Positions 17,414 to 26,768 are shown, counted from the first letter of the stretch. The stretch: 64,000 nucleotides of DNA from Ruminococcus sp. (GCA_029055625.1 JAIDCY010000148.1:1-64000), one strand, 5' to 3'. The notes: generated by a model not told the origin, from the letters alone. A program made the numbers and translations.

Positions 17414-18199
17414 TTGAAAAAAGTACTTACAATAGCCGGTAGCGACAGTTCAGGCGGAGCAGGTATACAGGCGGATATCAAGACAATGACCATGCACGGA
17501 GTATACGCCATGAGTGTTGTTACCGCCCTGACCGCACAGAATACTACCGGAGTACGTGGGATATATCCGGTATCTGCGGAATTTCTGAAACAACAGATAG
17601 ATGCGGTTTTCGAGGATATACGCCCTGATGCCGTCAAAATCGGTATGGTATCAACTCCGGAGCAGGTAAAAATAATAGCGGAAAGACTTGATTTTTACGG
17701 AGCGGAAAACATAGTCACAGACCCTGTAGCCGTATCGACAAGTGGTTCAGAATTAAGTAACGCTGAAACGTACGAAGTATTAAAAGATAAAATATTTCCG
17801 TTATCAATGTTAATTACTCCTAATATACCGGAAACTGAAAAAATTATCAGATTAAATATAAACAGTACGGAAGATATGGTGAGAGTATCGGAAAAAATTG
17901 CGGAAAAATACAGATGTTCGGTATTATGTAAAGGAGGACATCTTAAAGATACCGCTGATGATTTTCTTTACAGTATGGGCAAAGGTACGTGGTACAGAGG
18001 GAAACGCCTTACCGACAGGGAATTACACGGTACAGGTTGTACGTTATCCAGTGCGATAGCGTCGAATCTTGCGAAAGGTTACGGACTGGAAAAAAGTATA
18101 CATTACGCCAAAAAGTACGTGACGGAGTGTATAGAAAGCGTATCGGAAATAGGACACGGAAATAAACCGTTGAATCATATGAAGGGAGTTTTTAAATGA
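17414..18199 (+). CDS. thiD: Hydroxymethylpyrimidine (phosphate) kinase ThiD
   Basis: ThiD phosphorylates hydroxymethylpyrimidine and its monophosphate to give the diphosphate used by ThiE. It is a 261-residue ribokinase-fold enzyme. The substrate loop [17 protein letters not shown] lies at residues 8-24, and the anion-hole/catalytic motif near the C-terminus is [15 protein letters not shown]. The start is TTG 17414 behind AAAGGAG that lies within the preceding micro-ORF. It overlaps thiC by 4 bases (ATGA). Confidence 0.94.
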   Translation: MKKVLTIAGSDSSGGAGIQADIKTMTMHGVYAMSVVTALTAQNTTGVRGIYPVSAEFLKQQIDAVFEDIRPDAVKIGMVSTPEQVKIIAERLDFYGAENIVTDPVAVSTSGSELSNAETYEVLKDKIFPLSMLITPNIPETEKIIRLNINSTEDMVRVSEKIAEKYRCSVLCKGGHLKDTADDFLYSMGKGTWYRGKRLTDRELHGTGCTLSSAIASNLAKGYGLEKSIHYAKKYVTECIESVSEIGHGNKPLNHMKGVFK

Positions 18200-19509
18200 G
18201 AGATTACAGTACACAGATGGAAGCGGGAAAAAAAGGCATCATAACGCCGGAAATGCAAGCAGTAGCGGAAAAGGAGTACATCACACCGGAGGAGTTATGC
18301 GGACTGGTTGCGAAAGGTGAGGTATGCATACCTTGTAACATTAATCATAAATCTATATCGCCGTCGGGGATAGGAACTAAAATGCGTACGAAAATAAACG
18401 TAAATTTAGGCATATCCGGCGATTGTAACAATTACGAAAACGAGATGAAAAAAGTAGAGACAGCGTTAAAATACGGTGCAGATGCGATAATGGATTTAAG
18501 CAATTACGGCAAGACAAATACATTCCGGAAACAACTGATAGAAAAATCACCGGCAATGATAGGAACTGTACCTATGTACGATGCGATAGGGTATCTGGAA
18601 AAGGATTTACTGGAGATAAAAGCGGAAGATTTTCTGAAAGTAGTAAAGGCACACGCAGAAGAGGGTGTGGACTTCATGACGATACACGCCGGAATAAACA
18701 GACGTTCTGTAGAGGCATTCCGACGTGACAAGCGGAAAATGAATATAGTTTCACGTGGAGGGTCTTTATTGTTTGCGTGGATGATGATGACCGGTAATGA
18801 AAATCCGTTCTATGAGTATTACGATGATGTTCTTGATATTCTGCGAGAGTACGATTGTACAATAAGCCTCGGAGATGCATTAAGACCAGGTTGTATAGAC
18901 GATGCGACAGATGCCGGACAGATAGCGGAATTAATCGAACTTGGTGCGTTGACGGAGCGTGCATGGAGTAAGGACGTACAGGTAATGGTAGAAGGTCCGG
19001 GACATATGGCGATTAACGAAATATCGGCAAATATGAAGTTGCAGAAGCGGATATGTCATAACGCACCGTTTTACGTATTAGGACCGCTGGTTACGGATAT
19101 AGCCCCCGGATATGACCATATAACTTCTGCGATAGGCGGAGCGGTTGCAGGTGCGAACGGAGCGGATTTTCTGTGTTACGTCACACCGGCGGAGCATCTC
19201 CGACTGCCTGATATAGACGACGTAAAAGAGGGAGTAATTGCAAGCCGTATCGCCGGACACGTTGCGGATATTGCGAAAGGTATACCGCACGCCACAGACC
19301 CTGATAATGCTATGGCGGAAGCACGGCACGTCATGGACTGGGAAAAGATGTTCGATATTGCGATAGACGGTGATAAGGCACGTGAATATTTTGAGAGTAC
19401 ACCACCGGCAGACCGTCATACGTGTTCAATGTGCGGAAAGATGTGTGCGGTACGTACTACAAATAAGATTCTGAACGGTGAGAAAGTAGAATTTTGTTCG
19501 GAAAAGTAA
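18196..19509 (+). CDS. thiC: Phosphomethylpyrimidine synthase ThiC
   Basis: ThiC rearranges aminoimidazole ribotide to hydroxymethylpyrimidine phosphate with S-adenosylmethionine and a 4Fe-4S cluster. It is 437 residues, the short form lacking the N-terminal extension of the E. coli enzyme (about 630). The C-terminal cluster motif reads CSMCGKMC (CX2CX3C), one residue shorter than the CX2CX4C usually quoted for ThiC; whether this spacing is normal for the anaerobe subfamily should be read from an alignment. MVEGPGH and the SLGDALRPG motif are intact. It overlaps thiD, the last pathway gene in the operon. Confidence 0.95.
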   Translation: MRDYSTQMEAGKKGIITPEMQAVAEKEYITPEELCGLVAKGEVCIPCNINHKSISPSGIGTKMRTKINVNLGISGDCNNYENEMKKVETALKYGADAIMDLSNYGKTNTFRKQLIEKSPAMIGTVPMYDAIGYLEKDLLEIKAEDFLKVVKAHAEEGVDFMTIHAGINRRSVEAFRRDKRKMNIVSRGGSLLFAWMMMTGNENPFYEYYDDVLDILREYDCTISLGDALRPGCIDDATDAGQIAELIELGALTERAWSKDVQVMVEGPGHMAINEISANMKLQKRICHNAPFYVLGPLVTDIAPGYDHITSAIGGAVAGANGADFLCYVTPAEHLRLPDIDDVKEGVIASRIAGHVADIAKGIPHATDPDNAMAEARHVMDWEKMFDIAIDGDKAREYFESTPPADRHTCSMCGKMCAVRTTNKILNGEKVEFCSEK

Positions 19510-19513
19510 TCGT

Positions 19514-19987
19514 ATGGCAAAAGTAGTAATGATATGTGGCAGGATTTGCAGTGGAAAAAGTACGTATTCCGAAAAGTTATGTACTGAAAGTAATGCCGTA
19601 TTGCTTTCTGTAGACGAGATAATGTTGACTGTTTTCGGACAGAATACCGGCGAAAAGCATGACGAATACGTAAGAAAAGTGAAAGAATATCTGTTGAAAA
19701 AGATACCGGAATTAATTTCTGTCGGCGTAAGCGTGATACTGGACTGGGGGTTCTGGACGAGACAGGAAAGAGATTTCACAAAAAATTTCTGTAAAATGCG
19801 TGGTATTGCTTGTGAGTTGCATTATATTGATATATCCGACGAGGTCTGGAAACATCGTATAAAAAAGCGTAACGAAACGGAATCCGGCGGAAAATCGGAG
19901 TTTTATTTTATCGATAAGGCACTTGTCGAGAAATTCAGTTCAGTTTTTGAAATCCCTGACAAATCGGAAATCGACGTATTTATATAA
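19514..19987 (+). CDS. P-loop ATP-binding protein, small-molecule kinase-like (157 aa)
   Basis: A small P-loop NTPase with Walker A GRICSGKST (residues 9-17), an acidic SVDEIML strand and an Arg-rich lid (TRQERDF ... HRIKKRNE). This pattern fits the AAA_33/zeta-toxin-like small-molecule kinases. It lies 4 bases after thiC and before a strong terminator, so it is transcribed with the thi genes. Thiamin-pathway function (for example phosphorylation of a precursor) is only suggested by position; the operon has no thiM or thiN homologue that I can see. RBS is weak. Confidence 0.75.
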   Translation: MAKVVMICGRICSGKSTYSEKLCTESNAVLLSVDEIMLTVFGQNTGEKHDEYVRKVKEYLLKKIPELISVGVSVILDWGFWTRQERDFTKNFCKMRGIACELHYIDISDEVWKHRIKKRNETESGGKSEFYFIDKALVEKFSSVFEIPDKSEIDVFI

Positions 19988-19993
19988 AAAAAA

Positions 19994-20025
19994 TCCCCTG
20001 AAAGTTTTTTCAGGGGAAGTTTTTT
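19994..20025. terminator. Bidirectional terminator closing the thi operon
   Basis: A 10-bp stem (19994-20003 with 20008-20017) has a T-rich tail on the plus side and a run of A on the other, so it can serve both the thi operon and the converging asnS-asnA operon. Confidence 0.85.
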
Positions 20026-20040
20026 GCGTTTTGCGTGTTA
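20020..20040 (+). repeat. 21-bp intergenic repeat, copy 2 of 3
   Basis: Sequence TTTTTTGCGTTTTGC followed by GTGTTA. It starts in the T-run of the terminator and runs into the stop codon of the converging gene; compare 2709-2729 and 51650-51670. Confidence 0.5.
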
Positions 20041-20352
20041 AATCATAATAGTTTCAAGAGTTTTCACAGAGTCGGAAATGTCTTCGATACTTTCAAAATC
20101 GACAACGGATTTACAGAAATATTGGTTTTTATCGAAACTGATGCATTCCAAATCCACCCAGTAACAGCCGTTATTTTCAAATAACTGGATAGTTCCCTGA
20201 CTGTTTTCAGCGGAAAGTTCAATCCTGTAATTATGATAGTACATTTCAGTTTTTTTCTGATAAGATGCATTTTTTACTGTAATTCCCATATCAGACCATA
20301 TATTTTTCCGTACATTGAACCAGTTATCAAATAAGCGGAATATATCGTTCAT
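20038..20352 (-). CDS. Hypothetical protein downstream of asnA (104 aa)
   Basis: A 104-residue soluble protein starting MNDIFRLFDNWF, with several aromatic residues and alternating hydrophobic strands in the middle (YRIELSAEN, GCYWVDLECISF). No motif I recognise. It begins 2 bases after asnA, so it is the third gene of the asnS-asnA transcription unit and would share T-box control. A beta-rich fold is a guess from the residue pattern. Confidence 0.65.
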   Translation of the reverse strand: MNDIFRLFDNWFNVRKNIWSDMGITVKNASYQKKTEMYYHNYRIELSAENSQGTIQLFENNGCYWVDLECISFDKNQYFCKSVVDFESIEDISDSVKTLETIMI

Positions 20353-20354
20353 GA

Positions 20355-21368
20355 TTAAAGAAGTGTTATACCATGTTCAGCACATTTTGCAATCATTTCG
20401 TCGCTCCATATAGAAGACTGTACTTCACCTATGTGTGCCTTTTCGAGCAGGTACATACAAAGCCTTGACTGTCCGATACCACCGCCGATAGTAAGCGGAA
20501 GTGTACCGTTTGCAATCATCTTGTGATAGTCATATTGCATTCTGTCTTCAGCACCGGCTTCAGCGAGTTGAGTTTTAAGGGAATTTTCGTCTACACGGAT
20601 ACCCATTGAAGATATTTCAAGGGCATTATCAAGAACTTCGTCCCATACGAAAATATCGCCGTTGAGTGACCAGTCGTCATAATCGGGAGCTCTGCCGTCG
20701 TGTTTCTGACCGCTTGCGAGAAGTCCGCCAATCTGCATAATGAAGACGGTTTTGTGTTCCTTGGTAATGAGACGTTCACGTTCTTTCGGGGATTTGTCGG
20801 GGTACATATCTTCGAGTTCCTGCGTGGTAATGAAGAATACGTCTTCGCATACGCTACCGGCGATTACGGGATAACGCAGACCTACTTTTCTCTTGACGAA
20901 TGATACCGCCTTGACAACATTTCTTACGGTCTCCTTGAGGAACTCAACGTTACGCTGTTCACGTGTGATAACTTTTTCCCAGTCCCACTGGTCAACGAAA
21001 ATTGAGTGGGTGTTGTCTGTATCGTCGTCACGGCGGATAGCGTTCATATCGGTATAGATACCCTCACCGGCGTTATAACCGTAACGATACAGAGCCATAC
21101 GCTTCCACTTTGCGAGCGACTGGACAACCTCCGCCTCGCAACCGCCGATTTCTTTGATAGTGAAATCTACTTTTCTTTCAACGCCGTTGAGATCGTCGTT
21201 GATACCGCTACCCATACGGACGATAAGCGGTGCGGAAACTCTGTCAAGAGTGAGGGCGAAGGACAGTGCCTGCTGGAAAACGTCCTTGATGTACTTGATA
21301 GCGTGTTGAGTTTCTCGGAGTGTGAGGGCTGATTTGTAACCCTCCGGAATATACAGCGATTTTGACAT
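20355..21368 (-). CDS. asnA: Aspartate--ammonia ligase (AsnA)
   Basis: AsnA makes asparagine from aspartate and ammonia with ATP, going through an aspartyl adenylate, and is related to class II tRNA synthetases. At 337 residues it matches E. coli AsnA (330). Landmarks include GSGINDDLNGVER, FVDQWDWEK, the GGLLASGQKHDGRAPDYDDW segment (20 residues or fewer shown here as end points) and GGGIGQSRLCMYLLEK, the class II motif 3 equivalent. It lies 95 bases downstream of asnS in the Asn T-box operon, which means both asparagine synthesis and charging respond to uncharged tRNA-Asn. Confidence 0.95.
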   Translation of the reverse strand: MSKSLYIPEGYKSALTLRETQHAIKYIKDVFQQALSFALTLDRVSAPLIVRMGSGINDDLNGVERKVDFTIKEIGGCEAEVVQSLAKWKRMALYRYGYNAGEGIYTDMNAIRRDDDTDNTHSIFVDQWDWEKVITREQRNVEFLKETVRNVVKAVSFVKRKVGLRYPVIAGSVCEDVFFITTQELEDMYPDKSPKERERLITKEHKTVFIMQIGGLLASGQKHDGRAPDYDDWSLNGDIFVWDEVLDNALEISSMGIRVDENSLKTQLAEAGAEDRMQYDYHKMIANGTLPLTIGGGIGQSRLCMYLLEKAHIGEVQSSIWSDEMIAKCAEHGITLL

Positions 21369-21396
21369 AAAAAACCATTCCTTTACTGTTTATTTA

Positions 21397-21428
21397 ATCA
21401 GGAAACAGCGTCATTGATGCTTCCTGAT
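21397..21428 (-). other. Hairpin between asnS and asnA
   Basis: An 8-bp inverted repeat (21397-21404 with 21421-21428) lies in the 95-base gap between the two genes. There is no T-run, so it is more likely a processing or stability element than a terminator. Confidence 0.35.
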
Positions 21429-21463
21429 GCTGTCATATTATATGCGGAGTATCGGGGGAAAAA

Positions 21464-22834
21464 TTATCTGATACTGCCGACTGTACGGGGATAAAGAATA
21501 ACGTCACGGATATTTGACATACCTGTAGTATACATGATAAGTCTTTCGAATCCAAGACCAAAACCACCATGTGGCACAGAACCGAATTTTCTTAAATCGA
21601 GATAATCGGAATACAGGTCAAGATTCATGTTGCGGTCTTTCATAGCGGTAACGAGTTTGTCGTAATCCGCTTCACGTTCGCTACCACCGATAATTTCGCC
21701 AACCCCTGGTACGAGTAAGTCAACCGCCGAAACAGTTTTTCCGTCGGGATTCTGTTTCATGTAAAAAGATTTAATTTCTTTCGGATAGTCGGTAACGAAA
21801 ACTGCCTTTTTGAATACTTTTTCAGAAATATATCTTTCATGTTCGGTCTGTAAATCGCAACCCCACTCTACAGGGTAAACAAAATTTTCGCCGGATTCCT
21901 GAAGTAGTCTGATAGCTTCCGTATAGGTAACTCTGCCGAAATCGTTTGAAATGAGTTCTTCAAGACGTGCTACGAGACCTTTTTCAAAATGAGCGTCAAA
22001 GAATTTCATATCATCGGGGCAGGTATCGAGTAATTCACGGATAACGAATTTTAACATATCCTCGGCGATTTCTATAACGTCATCGAGTTCTGCGAAAGCT
22101 ACTTCCGGTTCGATATGCCAGAACTCCGCAAGATGTTTAGGGGTATTACTGTTTTCCGCACGGAAACTCGGTCCGAACGTGTAAATCTTCCCCATAGCCA
22201 TAGCAGCCATTTCACCTTCAAGCTGTCCGGATACGGAAAGTCCCGCACGTCTGCCGAAAAAGTCGTTAGCATAGTAATCTTCTTCCGATTTGTATTCCGT
22301 CGAGTAACCAATAGTTGTTACGTTGAACATCTCGCCTGCTCCCTCGCAGTCGCTACCGGTAATCAGCGGAGTATTTACGTATACGTAATTATTCTGCTGG
22401 AAGTATTTGTGTATGGCGGAAGCCAGTACGGAACGCACACGCCATACCGCATTAAAAGTATTGGTACGTCCCCGGAGATGTGGCATAGTACGGAGGTATT
22501 CCATAGTACAGCCCTTTTTCTGTAGCGGATAGTCTTCCGGACACGTTCCGAGAATATCCACGCCCGACGGTACTGCATTTATTTCAACGGTATTATTTCT
22601 GCCCTCAACGAGTTCGCCGGTTACTTTTACGGACGTGCCAACCCTTGCAACCTTGTAATCGGTATCTGCGGATTTATCGACGACTACCTGAATATTTTTC
22701 AGGGAAGTACCGTCATTTACCTCGATAAATGCGACACTTTTTGAATTTCTTGACGTACGCACCCATCCGCATACTGTAACTTCCTGATTTTCCGCCTTAC
22801 TGCTGAGCAGGTTTTTAATATCGATATGTTTCAT
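21464..22834 (-). CDS. asnS: Asparagine--tRNA ligase
   Basis: Class IIb synthetase, 456 residues, charging tRNA-Asn. The N-terminal OB-fold anticodon domain (VTVCGWVRTSRNSKSVAFIE) precedes the catalytic core with motif 2 in FRAENSNTPKHLAEFWHIEPE's first half and motif 3 in GFGLGFERLIMY. HxxEFW followed by EPEV supports Asn over Asp specificity, and the Asn specifier in the T-box leader agrees. It is the first gene of asnS-asnA-hypothetical. RBS AAAGGA lies before the ATG. Confidence 0.95.
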   Translation of the reverse strand: MKHIDIKNLLSSKAENQEVTVCGWVRTSRNSKSVAFIEVNDGTSLKNIQVVVDKSADTDYKVARVGTSVKVTGELVEGRNNTVEINAVPSGVDILGTCPEDYPLQKKGCTMEYLRTMPHLRGRTNTFNAVWRVRSVLASAIHKYFQQNNYVYVNTPLITGSDCEGAGEMFNVTTIGYSTEYKSEEDYYANDFFGRRAGLSVSGQLEGEMAAMAMGKIYTFGPSFRAENSNTPKHLAEFWHIEPEVAFAELDDVIEIAEDMLKFVIRELLDTCPDDMKFFDAHFEKGLVARLEELISNDFGRVTYTEAIRLLQESGENFVYPVEWGCDLQTEHERYISEKVFKKAVFVTDYPKEIKSFYMKQNPDGKTVSAVDLLVPGVGEIIGGSEREADYDKLVTAMKDRNMNLDLYSDYLDLRKFGSVPHGGFGLGFERLIMYTTGMSNIRDVILYPRTVGSIR

Positions 22835-22861
22835 AAAAAAATCAGTCCTTTCATAAAAATA

Positions 22862-23112
22862 AAAACCGTCCTGTCTGGAAAAAAACAGGACGGGAATAAA
22901 AAAATTCTCGTGGTACCACCTGAATTACTGTAAAGAAATACAGTCACTCTATCCGTTTAACGCACGGCATACGGTTCGCCTACTTGCCAGATAGCTTTCA
23001 GGTCACAGCTCGGAAGTGTTATTCGCACGGCATCTGATATGCGGATTTCAGCGGATTCCGCACTCTCTGTGAACGTCAGACCGTGTTACTTGTCTTCGTC
23101 AATGCATTTACT
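22862..23112 (-). promoter_or_regulatory. T-box leader, tRNA-Asn specific, upstream of asnS
   Basis: Read on the minus strand: AGAGAG motif near the start (about 23069-23074), a specifier codon AAC (23020-23018) followed by six bases and GAG, the T-box AGGTGGTACCACG (about 22922-22910), then a terminator stem (22866-22874 with 22885-22893) and a T-run. The AAC codon fits asparagine, and its distance to GAG is the same as in the valS leader. Uncharged tRNA-Asn should favour the antiterminator and switch on asnS-asnA. Confidence 0.92.
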
Positions 23113-23118
23113 GTAGAT

Positions 23119-23147
23119 ATTCTAACATTATTTTCATGATATGTCAA
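23119..23147 (-). promoter_or_regulatory. Promoter of the asnS T-box operon
   Basis: Minus-strand TTGACA (23147-23142) and TAGAAT (23124-23119) with a 17-base spacer, directly before the T-box leader. Confidence 0.8.
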
Positions 23148-23170
23148 GTGAAAACAGATAAAAAATTGAT

Positions 23171-23809
23171 TTAACAATTATCGAAAGTCAGGAGCTTATC
23201 CCTGTAGTATTCGTATTGTTTTTTTCTTAATTCAATTTCTTTGTATAATGATTTTATAAGTTCCTCGTTTTTTTCGGAATATTCGTCAAGAATACGTACT
23301 ATTTCACGCTGTACTTCCAAGGGTGGAGCAGGTATTTTAATCTGTTTTAATTCTGATACAGAAGGCACATTTTTTATAGCACCACCATGTGCCTTATCGT
23401 TTAAAATTGTTGATACTGTATTTTCAAAACAATACTTTAAAAATTTACTTGTTATGTTTTTATTGGGTGTTAATTTCAGTAAGGCTTGATTAATAATTCC
23501 CTGTGGTGCATTTTCAGGAATAATCATAACCTTGCCGATAGTTCCGGAACAACTTACTATTAAATCATCTGGTCTGACTTCAAATCTTTTAAGTTCTTTG
23601 AATTTTTCGCTGTCTATATAGTATCTGAATAAAAGTTCGGAGTAAATAGCGTGTTGCTGTTCATAGACGACATAGCCATTATCAACAAAACATTCTTTTT
23701 TTAAACTGCTTCCAAACGGACCTCTTATAATAGTAGCAATTTCCCCCAGCGGTTTAAACTCTACGCCCTCTGGACAAAGTTTATTTATTAAATCATTCAG
23801 TTTACTCAT
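23171..23809 (-). CDS. Half-size type I restriction specificity subunit (HsdS-like, one TRD)
   Basis: A 212-residue protein with one target-recognition domain (about 15-165, with the typical PLGEIATIIRGPFGSS opening and KIPAPPLEVQREIVRILDEY end) followed by one coiled coil (about 170-205). Normal HsdS has two TRDs and about 400 residues. It is intact at both ends, begins by ATGA overlap with the hflX stop, and has no hsdM or hsdR beside it in the window. Half-size S subunits can dimerise to recognise a palindromic site, so it could be active with a methylase encoded elsewhere, or be a silent cassette for recombination with another hsdS. Confidence 0.85.
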   Translation of the reverse strand: MSKLNDLINKLCPEGVEFKPLGEIATIIRGPFGSSLKKECFVDNGYVVYEQQHAIYSELLFRYYIDSEKFKELKRFEVRPDDLIVSCSGTIGKVMIIPENAPQGIINQALLKLTPNKNITSKFLKYCFENTVSTILNDKAHGGAIKNVPSVSELKQIKIPAPPLEVQREIVRILDEYSEKNEELIKSLYKEIELRKKQYEYYRDKLLTFDNC

Positions 23810-25053
23810 AGTGAATAGTTCTCCGCTTCTTTTATCAGTTTTATATCAACAAGGGCGTCTATCAGAGTACCGTTTTCCGTGTATTCTTCGGAGAAAATTT
23901 TACCGTCAATGCGTATTCTGTTAATGAAAGATGTCCTGTCATACGGAATCATTAAATTCATACGTCTTGAAGTTTCCGGAAGATTTTTCATGATACATTC
24001 AAGTAACCGGTCGAAACCGGATTTTTCCTTAGCACTTATCAGAACCGTATTGTCATTTTCAAAAACTGTATCGGTATAGCGTGAAATATCCGCTTTATTC
24101 ATAACGTCAATCTGTGGTATGCCGTCACAACCGAGTTCCGACAGTAAAGAGCGTGTAACCTCTGCGTGTTGCTGACGTTCCGGTGAAGAAATATCCTGAA
24201 CATTCAGGATTATATCCGCACATGATGCCTCTTCAAGCGTCGATTTGAAAGCCTCTACCAGATTATGCGGAAGTCTGCGGATAAGTCCGACGGTATCTAT
24301 TAACATTACGCTTCTGCCGTCGGGAAGTTCTATCGAACGGGAAGTTATATCGAGAGTGGCGAAAAGTTTGTTTTCAGCGAGAACTCCGGCATCAGTAAGG
24401 GCGTTGAGCAGGGTGGATTTTCCTACGTTCGTATAGCCGACTATCGCACAGCATAAAACGCCGTCTTTTTTCCGTCGTGAACGTGAGAAATCACGGTGTT
24501 TTTTAAGTTCGTCAAGTTCGTTTTCAAGATAAGATATTCTTTTCCGGATATGTCGCTTATCAGTTTCAAGTTTAGTTTCACCCGGACCTCTTGTACCTAT
24601 ACCGCCACCAAGTCTTGAAAGTTCCGTACCCGTGCCGATAAGGCGAGGGAGTCTGTATTTCTGCTGTGCGAGTTCAACCTGTAACTTACCTTCTTTGGTC
24701 CTTGCACGTTGTGCGAAAATATCGAGTATAAGGGTGGTACGGTCAATGACACGGATTTCAAGGATTTTTTCGATATTACGTACCTGTACGCCTGTAAGTT
24801 CGTGGTCAAAAATGACGAGTTCCGCTTCAAGGACTTCAAGCTGTTCTCTGAGTTCTTCGAGCCGTCCCGAACCCATACAGGTGGCAGGGTCATAAGACTG
24901 TTTTTTCTGAATTATTTCCCCGACTACTTCCGCATTGGCGGTCTGTGCGAGTTCTGCGAGTTCCTTTATAGACACTTCCGCATCAAATTCGCCGGTATCC
25001 ACGCACGCAAGAATTGTTTTTACCGGTATATCTTCGTTTTTGTTTTCGTACAT
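23806..25053 (-). CDS. hflX: GTPase HflX
   Basis: A ribosome-associated GTPase that splits stalled 70S ribosomes in stress. The 415-residue protein has the HflX N-terminal domain with RTKEGKLQVELAQ and the glycine-rich GTELSRLGGGIGTRGPGE linker. G1 is GYTNVGKST, G3 DTVGLI, G4 MNKAD and G5 SAKE, so GTP binding looks intact. It is third in the operon methyltransferase-hslO-hflX-hsdS; hslO, a redox chaperone, next to it suggests a stress unit. Confidence 0.95.
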   Translation of the reverse strand: MYENKNEDIPVKTILACVDTGEFDAEVSIKELAELAQTANAEVVGEIIQKKQSYDPATCMGSGRLEELREQLEVLEAELVIFDHELTGVQVRNIEKILEIRVIDRTTLILDIFAQRARTKEGKLQVELAQQKYRLPRLIGTGTELSRLGGGIGTRGPGETKLETDKRHIRKRISYLENELDELKKHRDFSRSRRKKDGVLCCAIVGYTNVGKSTLLNALTDAGVLAENKLFATLDITSRSIELPDGRSVMLIDTVGLIRRLPHNLVEAFKSTLEEASCADIILNVQDISSPERQQHAEVTRSLLSELGCDGIPQIDVMNKADISRYTDTVFENDNTVLISAKEKSGFDRLLECIMKNLPETSRRMNLMIPYDRTSFINRIRIDGKIFSEEYTENGTLIDALVDIKLIKEAENYSL

Positions 25054-25062
25054 AAAATCACC

Positions 25063-25938
25063 TCATTGACCTCCGGCGAGTTTTCTTAATTCCTCCGGTG
25101 TGAAAATGTATTCCTTTCCGCAGAAATGACAGTTGATAGAAATATCCTTGTTGTCGTCGGCGATTGAATCGAGTTCCGATTTACCGAGACTTATTAAAAC
25201 TCTTTCCGTACGTTCACGGCTACAGTCGCATTTATAGACCGGTGCTGACTGGTCAAGAGGTTCAGGGTTCAGCCCGTCGAGTAACATATCTGCGATTTCT
25301 TCGGGAGTTGTACCATCTGCAAGCATTGCGGATACCGGACGCATTTTGTTTAAATTTTTTTCAATAATATCTATACATTTTTCGTCAGCGAACGGCAATA
25401 ACTGTACAAGAAATCCACCGGCAGATTTTACCGACAAATCGGGATTAACGAGAACTCCGAGACTGCAAACCGTCGGAATCTGTTCGCTTGTGGCGTAATA
25501 ATTGGCTATATCTTCAGCAATTTCACCGGAAACAAGCGGTATAACTCCCACATATGGCTCTTTAAGTCCCAAGTCTTTGACTACGGAAAGCGTACCGTTA
25601 TGACCTACCGCACCGCCGACGTCGAGTTTCCCCTGTGCATTGAGTGGGATTTCCACAACCGGATTATTTACGTAACTTTTCACGTTACCCATACTATCGG
25701 AAACCGCTACAAGCTGACCGGTCAGACCGTCGCCGTCGATACGGAGTGTGATACTGTCATTCTGACCTTTCAGCATATATCCCATGAGTGAAGCCCCTAT
25801 CGTAAGCCGTCCTAAACCGGCGGTCACTACGGCGGACGTTTTGTGTATCCTTTCGATTTCAGAAACTATGTCTTTTGCATCGAGGACGGAAGCAAATGCT
25901 GAACCGTCAGCGGTGATAACTCTGTATAATTTGCCCAT
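25063..25938 (-). CDS. hslO: Hsp33 redox-regulated chaperone
   Basis: Cytoplasmic holdase activated when oxidation releases zinc from four cysteines. The 291-residue protein ends in the zinc module CDC ... CHFC (CxC and CxxC, about residues 237-239 and 270-273). The N-terminal domain starts MGKLYRVITADGSAFA and carries TAGLGRLTIGASLMG. It begins one base after the methyltransferase stop and sits 9 bases before hflX, with GAGGTGA as RBS for hflX. Confidence 0.95.
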   Translation of the reverse strand: MGKLYRVITADGSAFASVLDAKDIVSEIERIHKTSAVVTAGLGRLTIGASLMGYMLKGQNDSITLRIDGDGLTGQLVAVSDSMGNVKSYVNNPVVEIPLNAQGKLDVGGAVGHNGTLSVVKDLGLKEPYVGVIPLVSGEIAEDIANYYATSEQIPTVCSLGVLVNPDLSVKSAGGFLVQLLPFADEKCIDIIEKNLNKMRPVSAMLADGTTPEEIADMLLDGLNPEPLDQSAPVYKCDCSRERTERVLISLGKSELDSIADDNKDISINCHFCGKEYIFTPEELRKLAGGQ

Positions 25939-25939
25939 T

Positions 25940-26707
25940 TTAACAACCCTCTTTCATAAGTCCGCACCGTGCAACGTAAATTATTCTCTGTGATGTTTCT
26001 TCCGGTGCGTTGAAAGTATCATCACTGTATTTTGCAAGTATATAGAAGTTATTTTCAGTAAGTAGTTTGTCAATAATTTCCGTACTGTATGCCTTTTCAG
26101 AAAAACTATCGGAACTTCTCGAATAAAGCCCGTTTTCCTGGAGTTCGAAAAATTCGAGATTCATTCTGACTTCGTTTGTATTTTTGTTAAGTGAATTTTC
26201 CCATATACAGTAAAGATTATCCGTTTCGTAAGTAAATGTATTGTCTGCCAATATATTTCTGTGTTTGTATAATGTGTTGATGTCAAATATGAATAAGCCG
26301 TTATACTCGGAAAATAATGATACTCTCTGAAATACTTTCCGTACGTCTTCGATATCCGACAGATGATTTATACTGTCTAAGGCACATATAGTAATGTCGA
26401 TAGTACCGAACATATCAATATACCGCATATCCTGGCACAGATACTGAATATTTAGACCGCTGTCAAATTTCTTGTCAAGTGCGATTCCTAACATTTCCTG
26501 CGAGTTATCCACACCGATAACGTCGTAACCGAGACGTGCCATTTCCTCTGATATACTACCAGTACCGCAAGCGAGGTCAAGAAGAATATTACCGTCAGTT
26601 TTTTTGAATTTATTAATTATTTTATTGAAATATTCCGCACGTTTTCTGTAGTCTATATTTGCCGTGAGTTCGTCATAGTAGCGTGCAAAAACACTGTAAC
26701 CGCTCAT
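25940..26707 (-). CDS. Class I SAM-dependent methyltransferase (255 aa)
   Basis: A small-molecule-type methyltransferase. Motif I is LLDLACGTGSISEEMA (about residues 43-58), motif II acidic residue is in VIGVDNSQEML, and a later TICALDSINHL follows. The N-terminal MSGYSVFARYYDELTANIDYR is common in clostridial proteins of this group. The substrate is unknown. A strong GGAGGTG RBS precedes the ATG. First clear gene of the hslO-hflX operon; no convincing promoter was found directly upstream. Confidence 0.85.
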   Translation of the reverse strand: MSGYSVFARYYDELTANIDYRKRAEYFNKIINKFKKTDGNILLDLACGTGSISEEMARLGYDVIGVDNSQEMLGIALDKKFDSGLNIQYLCQDMRYIDMFGTIDITICALDSINHLSDIEDVRKVFQRVSLFSEYNGLFIFDINTLYKHRNILADNTFTYETDNLYCIWENSLNKNTNEVRMNLEFFELQENGLYSRSSDSFSEKAYSTEIIDKLLTENNFYILAKYSDDTFNAPEETSQRIIYVARCGLMKEGC

Positions 26708-26711
26708 TTAA

Positions 26712-26768
26712 TCACCTCCATTTTAAATAATGAACTGTCTTCCGGTCTTTAATATAGAAATAATTCAT
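26712..26768 (-). CDS. Possible 18-aa peptide ahead of the methyltransferase
   Basis: An 18-codon ORF (MNYFYIKDRKTVHYLKWR) has its own AGGAGAT RBS and its last codons form the GGAGGTG of the next gene. It may be a leader peptide, a remnant of the broken gene just upstream, or chance. Confidence 0.25.
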   Translation of the reverse strand: MNYFYIKDRKTVHYLKWR

